Position numbers and translations under genes: made by a program | The notes under the pieces: model-generated | What the model saw: only the letters and a program-made list of their open reading frames with translations | The model's database searches: none | Told to the model about the DNA's origin: nothing | Shown: positions 22,691-34,544 of the stretch, piece after piece | Layout of the letters: each line of letters opens with the position of its first letter | How positions within the stretch are numbered: the first letter of the stretch is position 1 | NCBI GenBank assembly: GCA_003255025.1 | Contig: QANY01013209.1 | Location: forward strand, 992,001 to 1,056,000 | Length of the DNA: 64,000 nt | From: Datisca glomerata | Taxonomy: Eukaryota > Streptophyta > Magnoliopsida > Cucurbitales > Datiscaceae | Direction: 5' to 3'

Positions 22691-23640
22691 CATGTGTTGT
22701 TGCTACAAATACATCTCTGTTTTCCCTTAGAAATTATATCAACTTCTTTTTCTCATTTTATCTCAGACGGGCGCCAACATTAGTTATTTTTTGGGTCCTT
22801 TTTTCTAAACATATGGGATTTGTTTCCTCTCCCGTCTCGTACCTCAGGTCATCTTACCCATTTTCCTATGATTGTAAAGATCTGCGAGTCTTTTTCCTTC
22901 GACCTTCTCCGTAGCCTTTTTCTTTACAGATTCTAAAGCGGTCACCGAACAGATGCGAGTCGTGACCTGATTACCTCATATTGTTTTCACTCCCTCTGGT
23001 GATGAGTACTTCAGCACTTGGTAGAATGTTGAGAGTACAACTTTCATTTTGAGGAGCTAGGTCCTCCATAGGATCATATAGTTAAATGGATCCGCGCTCA
23101 CCAGAAGAGTCAGAGCTCCTTCCGAGTAGTTGATCACTCCATTGAAACCGACCGGATGCTACAAAGTTCCTTGTAGCTTTTGACCTCCCATGGACATTTT
23201 CTCCACAGCCGCTCAGTATAGGAGTTCACTACATTCCCATCGTCTACCAGACGCTTCTCAACAAGCAGCTGCCAACTTGTATTGAAATGATGATGGCATC
23301 ATTGTGGTGTCCGTCATGTCCCAGATCATAGTCGTTGAACACTAGCGGTGAATCTCCATTGTTGTATGTTTGAGGACTTCTACTGATATATTTCTAACGT
23401 TGGTCATTTGCAGTATATCTTCCTTTCATTTCTTATCATCCACTCTTATTCGGTTAAGGCTATAGCCGTGTCGACGATACGGAGGGGCTGTTTTCCCTCA
23501 TCTCTCATATCTTCTTCTCGATTGCCTTTCTCAGTCTCGTGTTTCTGTTAATCTTTTCTAACAAATTGGCGAGGGTACCCTTCTTTTATCAGCTGCTCAA
23601 TATAGTCTTTAAGTTGGAAATAATCTTCCATGTAATGCCC
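22691..23640 (-). pseudogene. Gypsy-1 protease/linker region, degenerate
   Basis: This part of the polyprotein lies between gag and RT. Only scattered pieces can be read on the minus strand, such as 'DYIEQLIKEGYPRQFVR' near 23,590, typical of the gag-end zinc-binding and linker zone. No clear protease active site was seen. Confidence 0.4.
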
Positions 23641-23649
23641 GTTGCTCTT

Positions 23650-24950
23650 ATAATAGGAGCAATATTTTATCTTTATCTTTGTAGCTAGGTTCCTCGGTGA
23701 ACGGGGGTGGTCTTTTCAGCCAAGGTTTATCTTTAATTGTTTCCAGTATTTCGTTGACCCTAGACTTTTTCCCTCGGGTGAATTCTATCAAAATCTCACC
23801 TCCGGTGGGTATCCTTGTCTTGTTGTACTTTCCTCCCATCCATTCTTTCTGTTTCATCACACTTCCTTCTTTCAGGTCTTACACTTCTTTCCCGCTTCCA
23901 CAATTGTTCTTTTTTCCGTTCAATCGTTCTTCGCATACTCCTCTTCTTTTCCTCCAAGGTAATATATGCATGCGCCCATTGAAAAACCTCAACCATAGAA
24001 AGAGGCTTCTCCTTGAACATACCTTAAAAAGGGTGATTATGGATCCAGATCTCGTCAGAAGGCCAGTCTGGCGAATCGGTCATGGCAGTACTGCCGTAGG
24101 GACTCCCTTTCCTTGGTAGAGATTGTCATTAGGTGTTCTGATCCTTCCATGATGGTACGGTACATTGAGTATTGTTCTATGAAAATGGAGGACATAATAG
24201 TGAAGCTCATGATCGAGTGCATCAGTAAGGAGTGATACCACTTCAAAGTCGCTCCGTCTAGACTAGTGGGGAACATTCTGCACATCAACTTGACATCTTG
24301 TTGGAACAATGTCATATCTTGTCTGAATCATCAAAGATGGCCTACGGGATCATACTTTCGTTCATAACATTTTAACCTAGGCGCAACCAATTTTTTGGGT
24401 ACGGGCGCTGCTAGGACTTTGGGCCTAATGGCGTCCGAATAAGAGATTCAAGGTTAGTTTTTCCCATACTCCCAAGATTCCTTATCTCCATCATCGTTTG
24501 GTCAAATAGTTCTTCTATCGCTTCCTTTCACATGACTCGGGATTGCCGAGCCTCTCCTGTAACTTCCTTCACAAGGTTTTGCGAATGGACTTCTTATTCA
24601 TGTCGCATGTTTCTACTATTCTTCGTGTCCCCTTTCCTTCCATCTCGATGGTTGCCCCTGGAGTGGGTTTCCTATTCATCGTTGTTTTCTTGTTTGTCAT
24701 CATTCACCCGCTGGCTGACCTCTGCTCGCATTTTCACAAGTTCCTATTGTAGTGTGTTTATCTGCTCTTGCACATTTTTCCATGCATTATGCATTGTTTC
24801 AATGTTTCTATGTTCCATCTCATGCATCCCGTCTAAGATTGTCTGCAGCATTTTTATGGGTGGGGTTGGTTGGTCTACATACTCATCTTCATTTTTGGGC
24901 ATGTTGTCTCCATTTAGAGATGCGTTGTATCTGGTTCTTGGCATGTTTAT
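23650..24950 (-). pseudogene. Gypsy-1 gag remnant
   Basis: The N-terminus at 24,944 reads 'MPRTRYNASLNGDNMPKNED' and has a coiled-coil-like 'HEMEHRNIETMHNAWKNVQE'. A capsid-type retrotrans_gag block lies at 24,315-24,055 ('LMCRMFPTSLDGATLKWYHS', 'FIEQYSM', 'SLRQYCHDRFARLAF'). A downstream basic segment (24,020-23,650) reads 'MVEVFQWAHAYITLEEKKRS' and 'TRIPTGGEILIEF'. Gag forms the virus-like particle in the cytoplasm. Frames are broken between blocks. The start is placed just inside the 5' LTR and PBS, as expected. Confidence 0.75.
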
Positions 24951-24987
24951 GGCTTTGTAGGGTGGGTCCCTTGAGCCTTTCTCTCAA

Positions 24988-25008
24988 CTCTCAATGAGAG
25001 CATCAAAA
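24988..25008 (-). promoter_or_regulatory. Gypsy-1 primer-binding-site region
   Basis: Immediately inside the 5' LTR the minus strand reads 'ttttgatgctctcattgaga', in the position and style of plant gypsy primer-binding sites (TTTGGTGCTTTCATT type). The matching tRNA was not determined. Confidence 0.5.
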
Positions 25009-25189
25009 TGTAAAAGATTTTTTTCACTAATAAAAATTAAAGGGAAAAGTAATGATAATAGTAGACTTATATGGGTATTAATGAGAGAGAGAGAGAGTTT
25101 AAGAACACGAGATTGTGAAGGGTAAATGCTCTGTGTTATCTATGTTTTAGTTGTATTGAATGTCCTTGTTTCACTTAGTACACTGGTCA
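25009..25189 (-). repeat. Gypsy-1 5' LTR, inner part
   Basis: It starts TGTAAAAGATTTTTTTC and matches 9,151-9,330. It is cut at 25,189 by Pack-CACTA-2 and resumes at about 29,355. Confidence 0.8.
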
Positions 25190-25500
25190 CACTACTACAA
25201 AATGAGGCTTAGATGACATAGAAAAACCATCATTAAAACCCTTTAATGATGGAGATGCGGTTGTCATCTATCGAGCTGTCATCTAAACTCATTTACTAAA
25301 AACTGTCATCAAAAGGTACCGCCAAAATACTTTTAATGATGGGGAATCCCCGTCATTAAACTTGCCACAAAACACCTTTAATGACGGGGATTGCTCGTCA
25401 TTATAGGTGTCGTGAAACACTTTTGATGATGAAGAATACCCGTCATTAAACTTACCACAAAACACCTTTAATGATAGGGAAAAAACATGCATTATAGGGT
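25190..25500. repeat. CACTA left terminus and subterminal repeats (Pack-CACTA-2)
   Basis: Terminal CACTACTACAAAATGAGG is followed by at least five copies of a 'ttaatgatgggga' / 'cccgtcattaaa' unit in both orientations. Confidence 0.75.
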
Positions 25501-25559
25501 CATTTAAAAAAATTATCGTGGAAAGGCAAAAACATGCATTCCCATGACAGTTATTCATT

Positions 25560-26838
25560 AATATTATTTAATTTTACTCCTCAACACCACATTCTCCACA
25601 ACCACAAACTCAACTCAAAGAATTAAATCAGATAATAGACGAAGTAAGGAAGTAAATGTTGAATTAGCTAGAAATTGATAATAAAGTAGCCAACATTATA
25701 GCGACATGCACTGTATTTAGAAATTCAATGGGAATCAAATAAAATTACGGCAACATTAGAAAAAAATATATTATAGAATTAAGCTGGTCTAGAAAAAGAC
25801 ATTTTAGGTGGAATAAAAGAGATTAAACCGAGAGTTCTGGATGATACGAGTACATATATCTACATTAAAACGCAACAGCTAGGCGAAACGTTCTCAACCA
25901 ACGTATTCAGATGACATAATTCAAAGACTTCTTTGGGGTTCATTTGTTTTCTATGACCACAAATATTACTTTAGTAAAATATATTCATCACGAATGAAAA
26001 ACATTGTAGTATTAACTTTTACAGCCTTTATGCAACTAGAATCGGTAGCCTAAAAATCAATGATTTTAATATTATAAAATTCAGTGACTTTAAAATCAGT
26101 ATTACTTTTCTTTGAGAAGGAACAAAGATAGTTACTCCTACTACTAATTTTATAGCTAGTCCATTATTAACTAATCCAAACCAAGCTAACCAAAAAAGAT
26201 TTAATACCTCATATTAGAAGGAAAATACATAAATACCGAAACAATTGACCTCTTTAAATCAATACAATAAAAGACCAAATAGAACTAACCTTGTTCATCT
26301 TTCAATTGCTATAAATTGTGAAGTTCACTCTTTTCAAATGTATCTAAATGCGCACCTATAAAAATCATCATCGAATCATGATTGGGAATATGAGAATAGA
26401 GTAAGACAAACTTTTCACAATAAGCAATCAGGCAAACAAACTTGAGTGAAGGGTTAAATGCTCAACAGGGGAGCTTACAGCTTCTCTTGATTTTTCACAA
26501 AGCCTAACAACCTTAGACTTTAAAGAAAAATAGAATAAATAATTAGACACTCAAAATAGCCAAAAATATTTTTTATTAGGTAAAGATAAGATGCATTATT
26601 CACAAAAAGACCCAAAGAGGTGTACAGAGCTGATTCTGAATCTAAAAGATGTAAAAGCATAGGATTTTCCCAAGTTTTTTCAGAAACATAACTTGAGAGG
26701 AAACATGCGCTTCACTCCAGTAAAGTTGTATAAATCAAGACTACACAATATTATCCTGTGAAAATTAAAAACATGATTTTTGAAACCACATATCATCGCT
26801 AATGCATAGTTAACACAATGGAAAATTATATTTAGTAC
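25560..26838. other. Pack-CACTA-2 interior without recognised genes
   Basis: AT-rich DNA downstream of the last UPF1 exon. No continuation of the UPF1 helicase core was found. Confidence 0.5.
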
Positions 26839-28271
26839 CTTTAACCTTGTGGCACTAATCTTTTCAGCAAGTTGGTCTACAATATCATTACTAGGGGAAT
26901 AGACCAAAACCTAACAAATGAGGTCCCTGACACGTTACCAATAAAATGTAAACATTTATAATAATAACAAGAAACAGTAAGGAATATTACCTGCCCTTGC
27001 CCTTGTTTAGCCATGCGATATATTACGGCTACAGAGGTGACCATTTTTCCCGTACTAGGTGGACCTTGAATCAAACTTATAAGCTTCTGAAGAACACTCT
27101 TTACAGCAAAAACCTCTAAAGTGAGTAAATCAGGGTGCTGAAACTTGAACGTGGAGACTTTTAGCAGAGAAAGAAAGATATGATTATGTGATTCTAATGT
27201 CAACAAAGAGACATCCTTACTCAATGAAACATTCATAAAACAATTACAGGTGGAACAAAATATTTGAGAGAGAGAAATGTAAGAAATGGTGTTATGCATG
27301 AGAACTCATACCTATAAACCCCAATACTTTTATGTTCTTGTAATAAGAAACTTTATAATGTTAAGCCCAAGCCATTAAACTAACTAGCAAGTGGAAATGT
27401 TATGGCAAAATTGATGCAGACGTGGGAGTAAAAGATCTGGAGCAAAATAGCAACGCAGCAAACACTGAGCTGCTTAGTGAGATATATGAATAGACAATTA
27501 GGTTATGTTTTGTTCAAATGAATGTAATGCAATGGAGTGGAATAAAAATGATAACAAATTAATTGGTCATAGGAGGGAGAGGAGCTTATTTATCTGACAC
27601 AATTTGTATAAAATTTACTGATCAAATAAAAAAATATGTACAAAATTTAGCTAAATGGTGGTGAATGGCATTATTCCCCATTCCATTATCCACCTCATGG
27701 AATTCTCATTTCTTTCCTAATCAACCCACTGCACTTCTCTCTCTTCAACTTGCGATATAATATAACTCATCCCTCTCTCATGTTACCATGAACAAACGTC
27801 ACCTTATGTACACAACTGGATTCATTAAATAGTATTTTTACATAAATTGAGCTACTCAAATTTGACAAAAATGATGTCTCTGTTGAAAATAAATAAATAA
27901 GAAAAATAACAAACTTAGAAGAATTATCATGAACTTACATGAGATGCATTAAGTTCAGGTAGTCTAGGCGCACCAAATCGATGAGGCAGTGTGTTACGAA
28001 CCATTTGAACATCTACTTAATGTCCTAACAAGTGATAGTAGATATAACTGTAGAACAAAAATCACGCAATCAATGATTGTGCATCTGATAGGTCAGGGAA
28101 ACTAAATTGACCAAAGCAATTTTTTAGAAATGAAAACAAAGTTGATTATTACCCACTAACACTAGTCTCATCCACAGCAAAAGTTTTCATTGCTCCTTGA
28201 ATCCGATCAAAACTAGTACTTTTCCACACAAAGTTAACACTACAACCATGGGTTATATCAACAAGAACTCC
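26839..28271 (-). pseudogene. Captured UPF1 RNA helicase fragment (4 exons)
   Basis: Four minus-strand exons read in order. 28,271-28,153: '[20 protein letters not shown]', then [19 protein letters not shown]. 28,047-27,939: 'YIYYHLLGH*VDVQMVRNTL' continuing to FGAPRLPELNASH. 27,113-26,991: 'VFAVKSVLQKLISLIQ', then GPPSTGKMVTSVAVIYRMAKQGQGQ. 26,910-26,839: 'VLVYSPSNDIVDQLAEKISA', then TRLK. This is the start of the superfamily 1 helicase core of UPF1, the ATP-driven factor of nonsense-mediated decay. All five readable splice borders are canonical and phases match. The Walker A box has changed from GPPGTGKT to GPPSTGKM and exon 2 has one stop, so it cannot encode an active helicase. The zinc-rich N-terminus and later helicase motifs are absent. 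Confidence 0.85.
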
Positions 28272-28859
28272 CTGCAAGCATCATAATAGTAAGCACTAAT
28301 AACTAAAAAATAATAACCATAAAAGGCAATTTTTATATTTAAGAGGTAATTTTTAACAAAATATTTATATTTAAGAGGCAATTTTTAACAAAATCTTTCT
28401 ATTTAAGAGGCATTTTTAACAACAATGAAATATGAATGGGTTTAACTAGAGACAGAACTGAGTACTACGATATGAAACTTGCAAGGCAACTAAACATAAA
28501 AAATGTGAAGTCTTAAAAAAAATGAAATCCAAAAGAACATTAAAAAAGGAACTTGGTAAGGTGAATCATTTATATATAATGATCAGTGATGTGAGAGAGC
28601 GAAGAAATCCTCAATCCACAAGTTGGAAAGACCAGGAACCTGTCAGTTCTCACCTCTATGACCATCATTAACACCGAAGAACGAAATTTCCTGGGTAAAA
28701 AATACAAATGATATATCAAATATTTAAAATCTAACACTAAATCAAAACTCTAAATGAATAAGGAAAATCCAAACCTTAACTCAAAATATAAACTCTACAT
28801 CTCAATAATATTAAATTACAACAAATAACACTAAATAAATCTGAAACAAAAACTATAAA

Positions 28860-29110
28860 CTCATTGTGAGAGTGCGAGAACCATCACCGGAGGCTGAGAT
28901 TTGAAAGAGAGCATATTAGAGATGAGGAGTAACGAGAGAGAGAGAGAGAGAGAGGAGTGTAGAGATGAGCTAGAGAGAGAGAAATAGAGGAGTGTAGTGG
29001 CGAGCTCAAGAGGGAGAGAGCATAGGCTTACAACAAGAGAGAAGGCTGAGAGTGAGTTCTTTCAATAGAGAGCTTTGAGTTGAGAGATGAAAGATTCTGA
29101 TTTGAGAATT
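28860..29110 (-). repeat. CT-rich leader inside Pack-CACTA-2
   Basis: On the minus strand this is a CTCTCT-rich tract with 'caactcaaagctctctattg', similar in style to the leader of Pack-CACTA-1. It lies upstream of and in sense with the UPF1 exons, just inside the element's right end. Confidence 0.6.
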
Positions 29111-29354
29111 AGGGTTATGAGAAAATATAGATGGTATTTTTGTAATTAACATTAACTTTGGGTATATATAACTATACGAGTATGTCCTCTTAAAAAGGGT
29201 GAAAACTTTTTATGACAGGTTAAACAAATGACTGTCATAATAGGTAAACAATTTATGACAGCTTAGGTAAACACTGTCATACTAACTCAAAACAATAAAA
29301 ATTTTCATCCAAACACATTTTTTCCTTGACAAGTTTAACAGAGATGTCATAAAA

Positions 29355-30003
29355 AAGAAGGAGGGATATGTTCTTGCCAAGTATGGTCCTCCTTCCCTTT
29401 CTTACTTGTCATTTTCATCTGTCTAACTCAACCATTAATCAGTCATAGTCACTTAGTGATTTCTTATGGTTCGAGCCAGCCAGTCGTAGCCACTTGGTGG
29501 CATGTCATCCTGTCTCATCCAAGTCATTCAACTACCTAATTAATCATGTCACTTGACTGTCATTCCAGATCCCTTTCGTCCATTCTCATTATTTCTTTGA
29601 TCCTCTTCTTCCCGCTCTTGCACAGTTTAGCAAGTGCTTTACCAGTTCGGGGTAGTTCTCCGAGTCTCGACATCCTTTTTTTGGAGGAGTGGGTCCCCTT
29701 GTCCTTTTCCCGATCTTGGAGGCATGTGTCCCCCGTCCGTCGATCCCCGTTTACTAATAACTTTCTCTTATTTTGATACTCTTTCCCGTTCTAATACTCT
29801 TTCTCATTCTGATACTCTTTCCCGTCCTTGAAGTGATGATCCCCATTCTTTAGATACCAGTCCCGTCCTTGAGGTGTTGATCATCTGTTTATGGGTGCCT
29901 CGTGACTTCAGTCTTGTAACTCATCCATTTTTTTACCGCTTTCCGTGAGCCCTTAATTAGGTTCCCCTTGTCCACGTGACATTGAGTATTTTTTACCCGT
30001 TCA
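29355..30003 (-). repeat. Gypsy-1 5' LTR, outer part
   Basis: It continues the LTR interrupted at 25,189 and matches 9,390-10,046 through 'tgtccacgtgacattgag' and 'ttttttacccgttca'. The 5-bp flank gtgat follows. Confidence 0.8.
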
Positions 30004-32448
30004 GTGATATTTGGGTACCCTCTCTGAGAAAAAACTTAATCGGAACAAAATGGATTATAACATTTATTGACTACTATATGATAGCATATTGGATATATCT
30101 ATTGAAAGAAAAATCTGATCAGGCCAAACTGACCTTCCAAAATTTTCATTCTATGATTATAACTCAGATTCAAGCCGAGATACAAGTATTTAGAAGAATA
30201 TATCCACTCAATATAGGTGAATTTAGAGATCATCATGGTATTATACACCGAAGCTCATGTGTCAATTATACCCCTTAACAAAATTGCGTCTCCGTAAGAA
30301 ACAATAGACACCTCCTAGAAGTGGCAAGGGCATTAATGTTCACTATAACTACACTGAAACAACATCGGGGAGATGATGTTCTCGCAGCATCTTATCTCAT
30401 CAATTGGATGCCATATAAGGTTCTCAACTACCAAACATCCATAAACACACTCCTTTTTTACTATTCAAACAATTGAACTGCATCCACACTTCCCCTAAAA
30501 ATATTTGGGTGCACGGTTTTTGTTCATATTCATGACATTAATCGGAGTAAGCTTGCTCCACGGCAAAAAAGTGTATTTTTCTAGGATATTCTGCCACTCT
30601 GAAAGGATATAAATGCTATGCTCCGGACACTAGAAAATTCTATGTATCTCTTGATGTGACATTTTTTGAAAATCAGCCCTTTACTCCCCAACTTCGGTTC
30701 AGGGGGAGAATGATAATGAAGCTTATTTTTTGGAGTTAGTCATGGTTCAACTAGCACTGAGTCAGCTCACCAGTCGACCAACAACCAACAACCTACTCCA
30801 TCCTCTCCTATCATGTCATCAACAAACTAATTCCAAAAGACTTGAAAATTCACTAGAAAAATCGAACAGAGCTCTATGTATATTCTCGAAGAAAACCTTT
30901 TAGAGCACTATAACCACTCATATTGGAGCACGGTCAAGAATCTGAACTGGAGGCAATCCAATCCCATGAAAATGATGAATCTCGTAAGTCCCCTAATGGT
31001 CTTGATGTTCCTATTGCACTCAGAAAAGGTGTGAGGTCCTGCACTCTTCACCAGATTTCTAATTATGTCTCTTATAAAATATTGCCTCCATCTTAGAGAG
31101 CTTTTACTGCTAATCTTGCAAGTGTAGAAGTTCCTTCTTTGATATTGGAAGCTCTAAATAAAACAGTTTGGAAGGAGGCTGTGATAGAAGAACTGATAGC
31201 ACTGAAGAAAATGGCACATGGGAGATGGTAGAACAACCAAATGGAAGACCTCGTGGTATTCAAGTTGGTGTTCACCGTAAAGTACAAATCAGATGGGTCA
31301 ATTGAACGGTTCAAGGCAAGGTTGGTTGCAAGGGTTTTACCCAAACTTACAGCATTGACTATTACAAAAGCTTTGCTCTATTCGCCAAACAGAATACTAT
31401 TCCGGTTCTTTTATCAGTAGCTTCAAAACTTGGATTGGCCGCAGCAGCAGTTTGACTCGAAGAATGCATTCTTAAATGACAACTTAAAAGAGGAATTTGA
31501 TATGACAGCTCCCCAGGATTTGAAAATGAATTTGGCTCTAAGGTTTGCAGACTTAGAAACTCTCTATGGGCTCAAAAAATCCCTGAGAGCATGGTTTGAA
31601 AGGTTTACTAAAGATGTAAAAAAGCAGGGACATTGTCGAGCTCATTCATGCTGAGTGTGTATGTGGATGATATCATACTTACATGAGACAAAAGAAATGG
31701 AAAGATTATAGAGTTTTTTAGATAAGGAGTTTGAGATTAAGATCTTGGAGCACTCAAGTATCTTTTGGAAATGGAGGTAGTCAGAACAAAGAAATGAATC
31801 TCAGTATCACAACAAAAGTAAACTCTTGTCCTTTTGTTAGAGACTTGAACGCTAGGGTGCAGATCAATAGATACACTATGAATGTAAAACCAGAACGTGG
31901 TAACTCAGAAGGGAGATTGATCTGCCTATATCATACTAGGCTAGGTATTACTTTTTTAGTGAGTGTTGTGAGTCAGTCTACGCACTCACCCACTTAAGAA
32001 CATATGAATGATTTTATTGAATCCTAAAGTATCTCAAAGGGAAAAGGATTTTTTTTTGGAAAGAATGAGGAAAGAGGAATTGAAGCTTATGCTAACGTTG
32101 ATTGGGCAGGTCAGCGACTGATAAGAGGCATACTAGCAGTTATTGTACGTTTGTTTGGGGCAATCTTATGACATAGAAAATCAAGAAGCAGTTTGTTGTA
32201 ACAAGGAGTAGCGTAGAGGCAGAATTTAGAACTTTGGCACAGGGTATATGTAAGCTTATGTTGCTGAGGATGTTACTTGGTGAACTCCAAATACAGTTTC
32301 AAGCTCTAATGAAATTGTACAGTGACAATAAGGCTCCGATTAGCATTGCTCATAACCTAGTACATCGGGATAGGATGAAGCGCAGGGCAATTGGTCATCA
32401 TTTTATTAAAGAGAATATCAATATATTATGTATGACATATGTCCCTAC
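30004..32448 (+). pseudogene. Copia-1 part 2: integrase, RT and RNase H
   Basis: It continues directly from the break at 9,150. The integrase region begins 'SDIWVPS', then 'TFIDYYMIAYWIYLLKEKSD' (30,010-30,130), and later '[20 protein letters not shown]' (about 30,585-30,650). RT motifs include 'WKEAVIEELIALKKM' (31,170-31,210), 'SIERFKARLVA' (31,300-31,330) and 'QFDSKNAFLNDNLKEEFDM' (31,450-31,505). RNase H reads 'TRSSVEAEFRTLAQGICKLM', then 'LYSDNKAPISIAHNLVHRDR' (32,200-32,380) and 'GHHFIKENI'. It ends 'YVPT' where the inverted-LTR element inserts. Many frameshifts and stops are present. The domain order PR-IN-RT-RH is copia-type. Confidence 0.85.
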
Positions 32449-33346
32449 TGTAAAGGTTCTTTTTGTATGGAAAATCATCTACGAACAAATGATAAAGATC
32501 ATAATTTGAAGAGAGAGAATATAAACACCATCATTTATGTGAAAAATCTTTAAAGGGAAAAAAAACTACGAGAAGATAGTTAATATTCACTTATATAAAG
32601 GATTTTACATAGCTGTTGATGAGAAAATAGAGGAAGGGCAGTGTCTTTTTTTGAGGTTTTCTTAGTTAGGTCTTCCCTCGCCTCCATTTTCTTTTTACAT
32701 GAGCCTCTACTTATAGGTCTTACAATTATAAGAATAATAAAAATGGGATGCTCACATCACATCCCCTATACTTTCGGCTGATAAGATTACTTTCAGGCGT
32801 GAACTCATTTACTCTGCTCATTTCTTTCAACTGTTCTGTTCTCAGAAACTCAATCAGTCATAGTCACTTGGTGGTTCCTCGTGGTTCGAGCCAATCAATC
32901 ACAACCATTTGACTGTCAGTCTCAACCCTCCTTCCTGTTCTGATGTTCTATCATGTCCAGGAGGTAATGATTTCCTTTTCTCGAGATATCAGTTCCCGTT
33001 CTGGAAGCGATGATTTCCTATTCTCGAGATGGCGATTCTCGTTCTGTTATTTTTTCCCGTTCTAGGAGTGATAGTCCCCCGTTCTAAAAGAAATAGCTCC
33101 CTCATTCCAGAAGCGATAGTCACCCGTTCCAAAAGTGATGGTCACTCGTTTCAGAAATGATTGTCCTCCGTTCCAGAAGTGATAGACACTCGTTCCAGAA
33201 GCGATAGTCATCCCGTTCCAGAAGTGATTGTCCCCCCAGTCCAGAAGCGATAGTCCTCGCTTCCGCATTCTTCCCCTTTCTGATGAGGTCTCCCGTTTCA
33301 GCGTTCTTTCTGTACACGTGTCTTGGGTGATTTTTTTTCTTGTTCA
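32449..33346 (-). repeat. Left LTR of the inverted-LTR element
   Basis: It runs TGTAAAGG...TTGTTCA and is the same size class and family as the gypsy-1 LTR (shared 'cagtcatagtcacttgg' and 'ggttcgagcca', end 'cacgtg...ttca'). It contains a ~25-bp minisatellite, 'cgttccagaagcgatagtca', at 33,055-33,260. Confidence 0.75.
33055..33260. repeat. 25-bp LTR minisatellite (left arm)
   Basis: About eight diverged copies of 'ccgttccagaagtgatagt' type are present. The inverted counterpart is at 39,425-39,600. Confidence 0.8.
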
Positions 33347-34544
33347 TTTTCCCTCCATTACACTCAATAAGTTTCACTTATTGAGGTGTAATAGTTTGTC
33401 GTTACGTCTACTCATTTCTATTCTCATGTACTTCTTCAAAACATGCAATGTGGTCTGCGGACATCGTTCTCAAAAGAAAATCAAAACAGGGTCGTGGTTC
33501 CACAAAAGGAGCCTAAATCTTTGGGAGCCTAAACAATTTCATCTTTTTCATGCACACAACTTGCAAAAAATCTAATTTATCTAAAAGATATTATTTTTCA
33601 CTACTAAGCTCTTGCCCATCAATTTTAGATTTTCATAATCTTGGGGTAATTTTCTTTCACTTTTTACAACTTTTACCTTCTTGATTCATTTTTCATCACT
33701 ACAAGAAAAATGGCATTCTACAAGAGGCGGATAACCACGTGAAAATTAATCCACAGGGATCATGCGGCGCCTGTGATAGCCCCTCATATTAAAAATCCAC
33801 ATTTTCACGAGGCGCAACGCCTCCTGTGAAGACCCCCGTAGTATCTTATTTTTTACAGGATTTTTCGACTCCTGTAGAACGTTGTTTAATAAGATTTTAC
33901 GACGCATGTTACTTTATTCAACAGGTATTTTTAATTCTCGTGAATTAATATTCATAAGTATTTTATATCCTATAAAGTGAGATACCATAAGGTTCAAAGT
34001 ATTCATATTAAACACTTTCAAAAGAATAATTTTAAATAGCATAAAGAACACCAATATAATAATTGACAACATTAACATTAAAACATTTCAACAAAGTTTT
34101 ACATTATTTATTTGAAGTGCTTACAAATAATTCTAACTTGAAACCTAACTAACTTATCATTATACTATACAAGCAACTATTGTTCCAATAAATGAAAAAT
34201 ATAAAAAGATTTGCACAAAATCATGTAAGTTAACCTTAAAAATATAATTATATTCTTCAAACTCGAGAAGTCCTTACAACAGTTCCAAAAATTTTTGGAT
34301 ACCTGCAAACAAGCAATCATCAACATTATGCTTAGTAAAGAGAACCATATATGTTTCAATGAATAAACAAGTAGAATACAGTTCTCCATAATATTGACAA
34401 AAATGCATAACAAGTAATAAAATTATTAATGTGTTCCTCGTCTTGATTTTGTTCAGAACATTTTCTTAACTTCAGAACACTTACAAGTACAAAACTCACA
34501 AGATCTGCAATCTCTAATACTATATGGTCATATGTCTACATTAC

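Larger units (their letters stand above)
25190..29354 (-). mobile_element. Pack-CACTA-2 carrying UPF1 exons
   Basis: The left end is CACTACTACAAAAT, followed by dense subterminal repeats ('aatgatgggga', 'cccgtcattaaac', 'gatgacat', 25,200-25,500). Near the right end, inverted counterparts occur ('atgacag', 'actgtcat', 29,190-29,350). The terminal GTAGTG is missing: sequence jumps from 'gatgtcat' to gypsy-1 LTR at about 29,355, with about 40 bp of LTR lost as well. The interior holds UPF1 exons on the minus strand and, near the right end, a GA/CT-rich leader (28,860-29,110). No transposase is visible. Confidence 0.75.
9151..30003 (-). mobile_element. Gypsy-1 LTR retrotransposon (Tat-like), nested and incomplete
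   Basis: The outer LTRs are 9,151-10,046 (3' LTR) and 25,009-30,003 (5' LTR, itself interrupted). Both run TGTAAAAG...TTCA on the plus strand. The flanks gttat (9,146-9,150) and gtgat (30,004-30,008) form a slightly mutated 5-bp target duplication in the copia-1 frame. Inside, on the minus strand, are gag (24,944-23,650), RT (22,690-21,900) and RNase H (to 21,099). The integrase and most of the 3' internal region are missing. Their place is taken by Pack-CACTA-1 and a cluster of non-autonomous LTR elements. The span is about 20.9 kb. Confidence 0.8.

Noticed and set aside
23697..24960. Plus-strand frames up to 142 residues
   Set aside because: Antisense shadows of the gypsy-1 gag, which has recognisable motifs on the minus strand.
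34177..34413. Possible fourth SEC11 exon with the catalytic Asp region
   Set aside because: 'LFTKHNVDDCLFA' is only loosely similar; kept as a remark in the SEC11 entries, not as a separate call.
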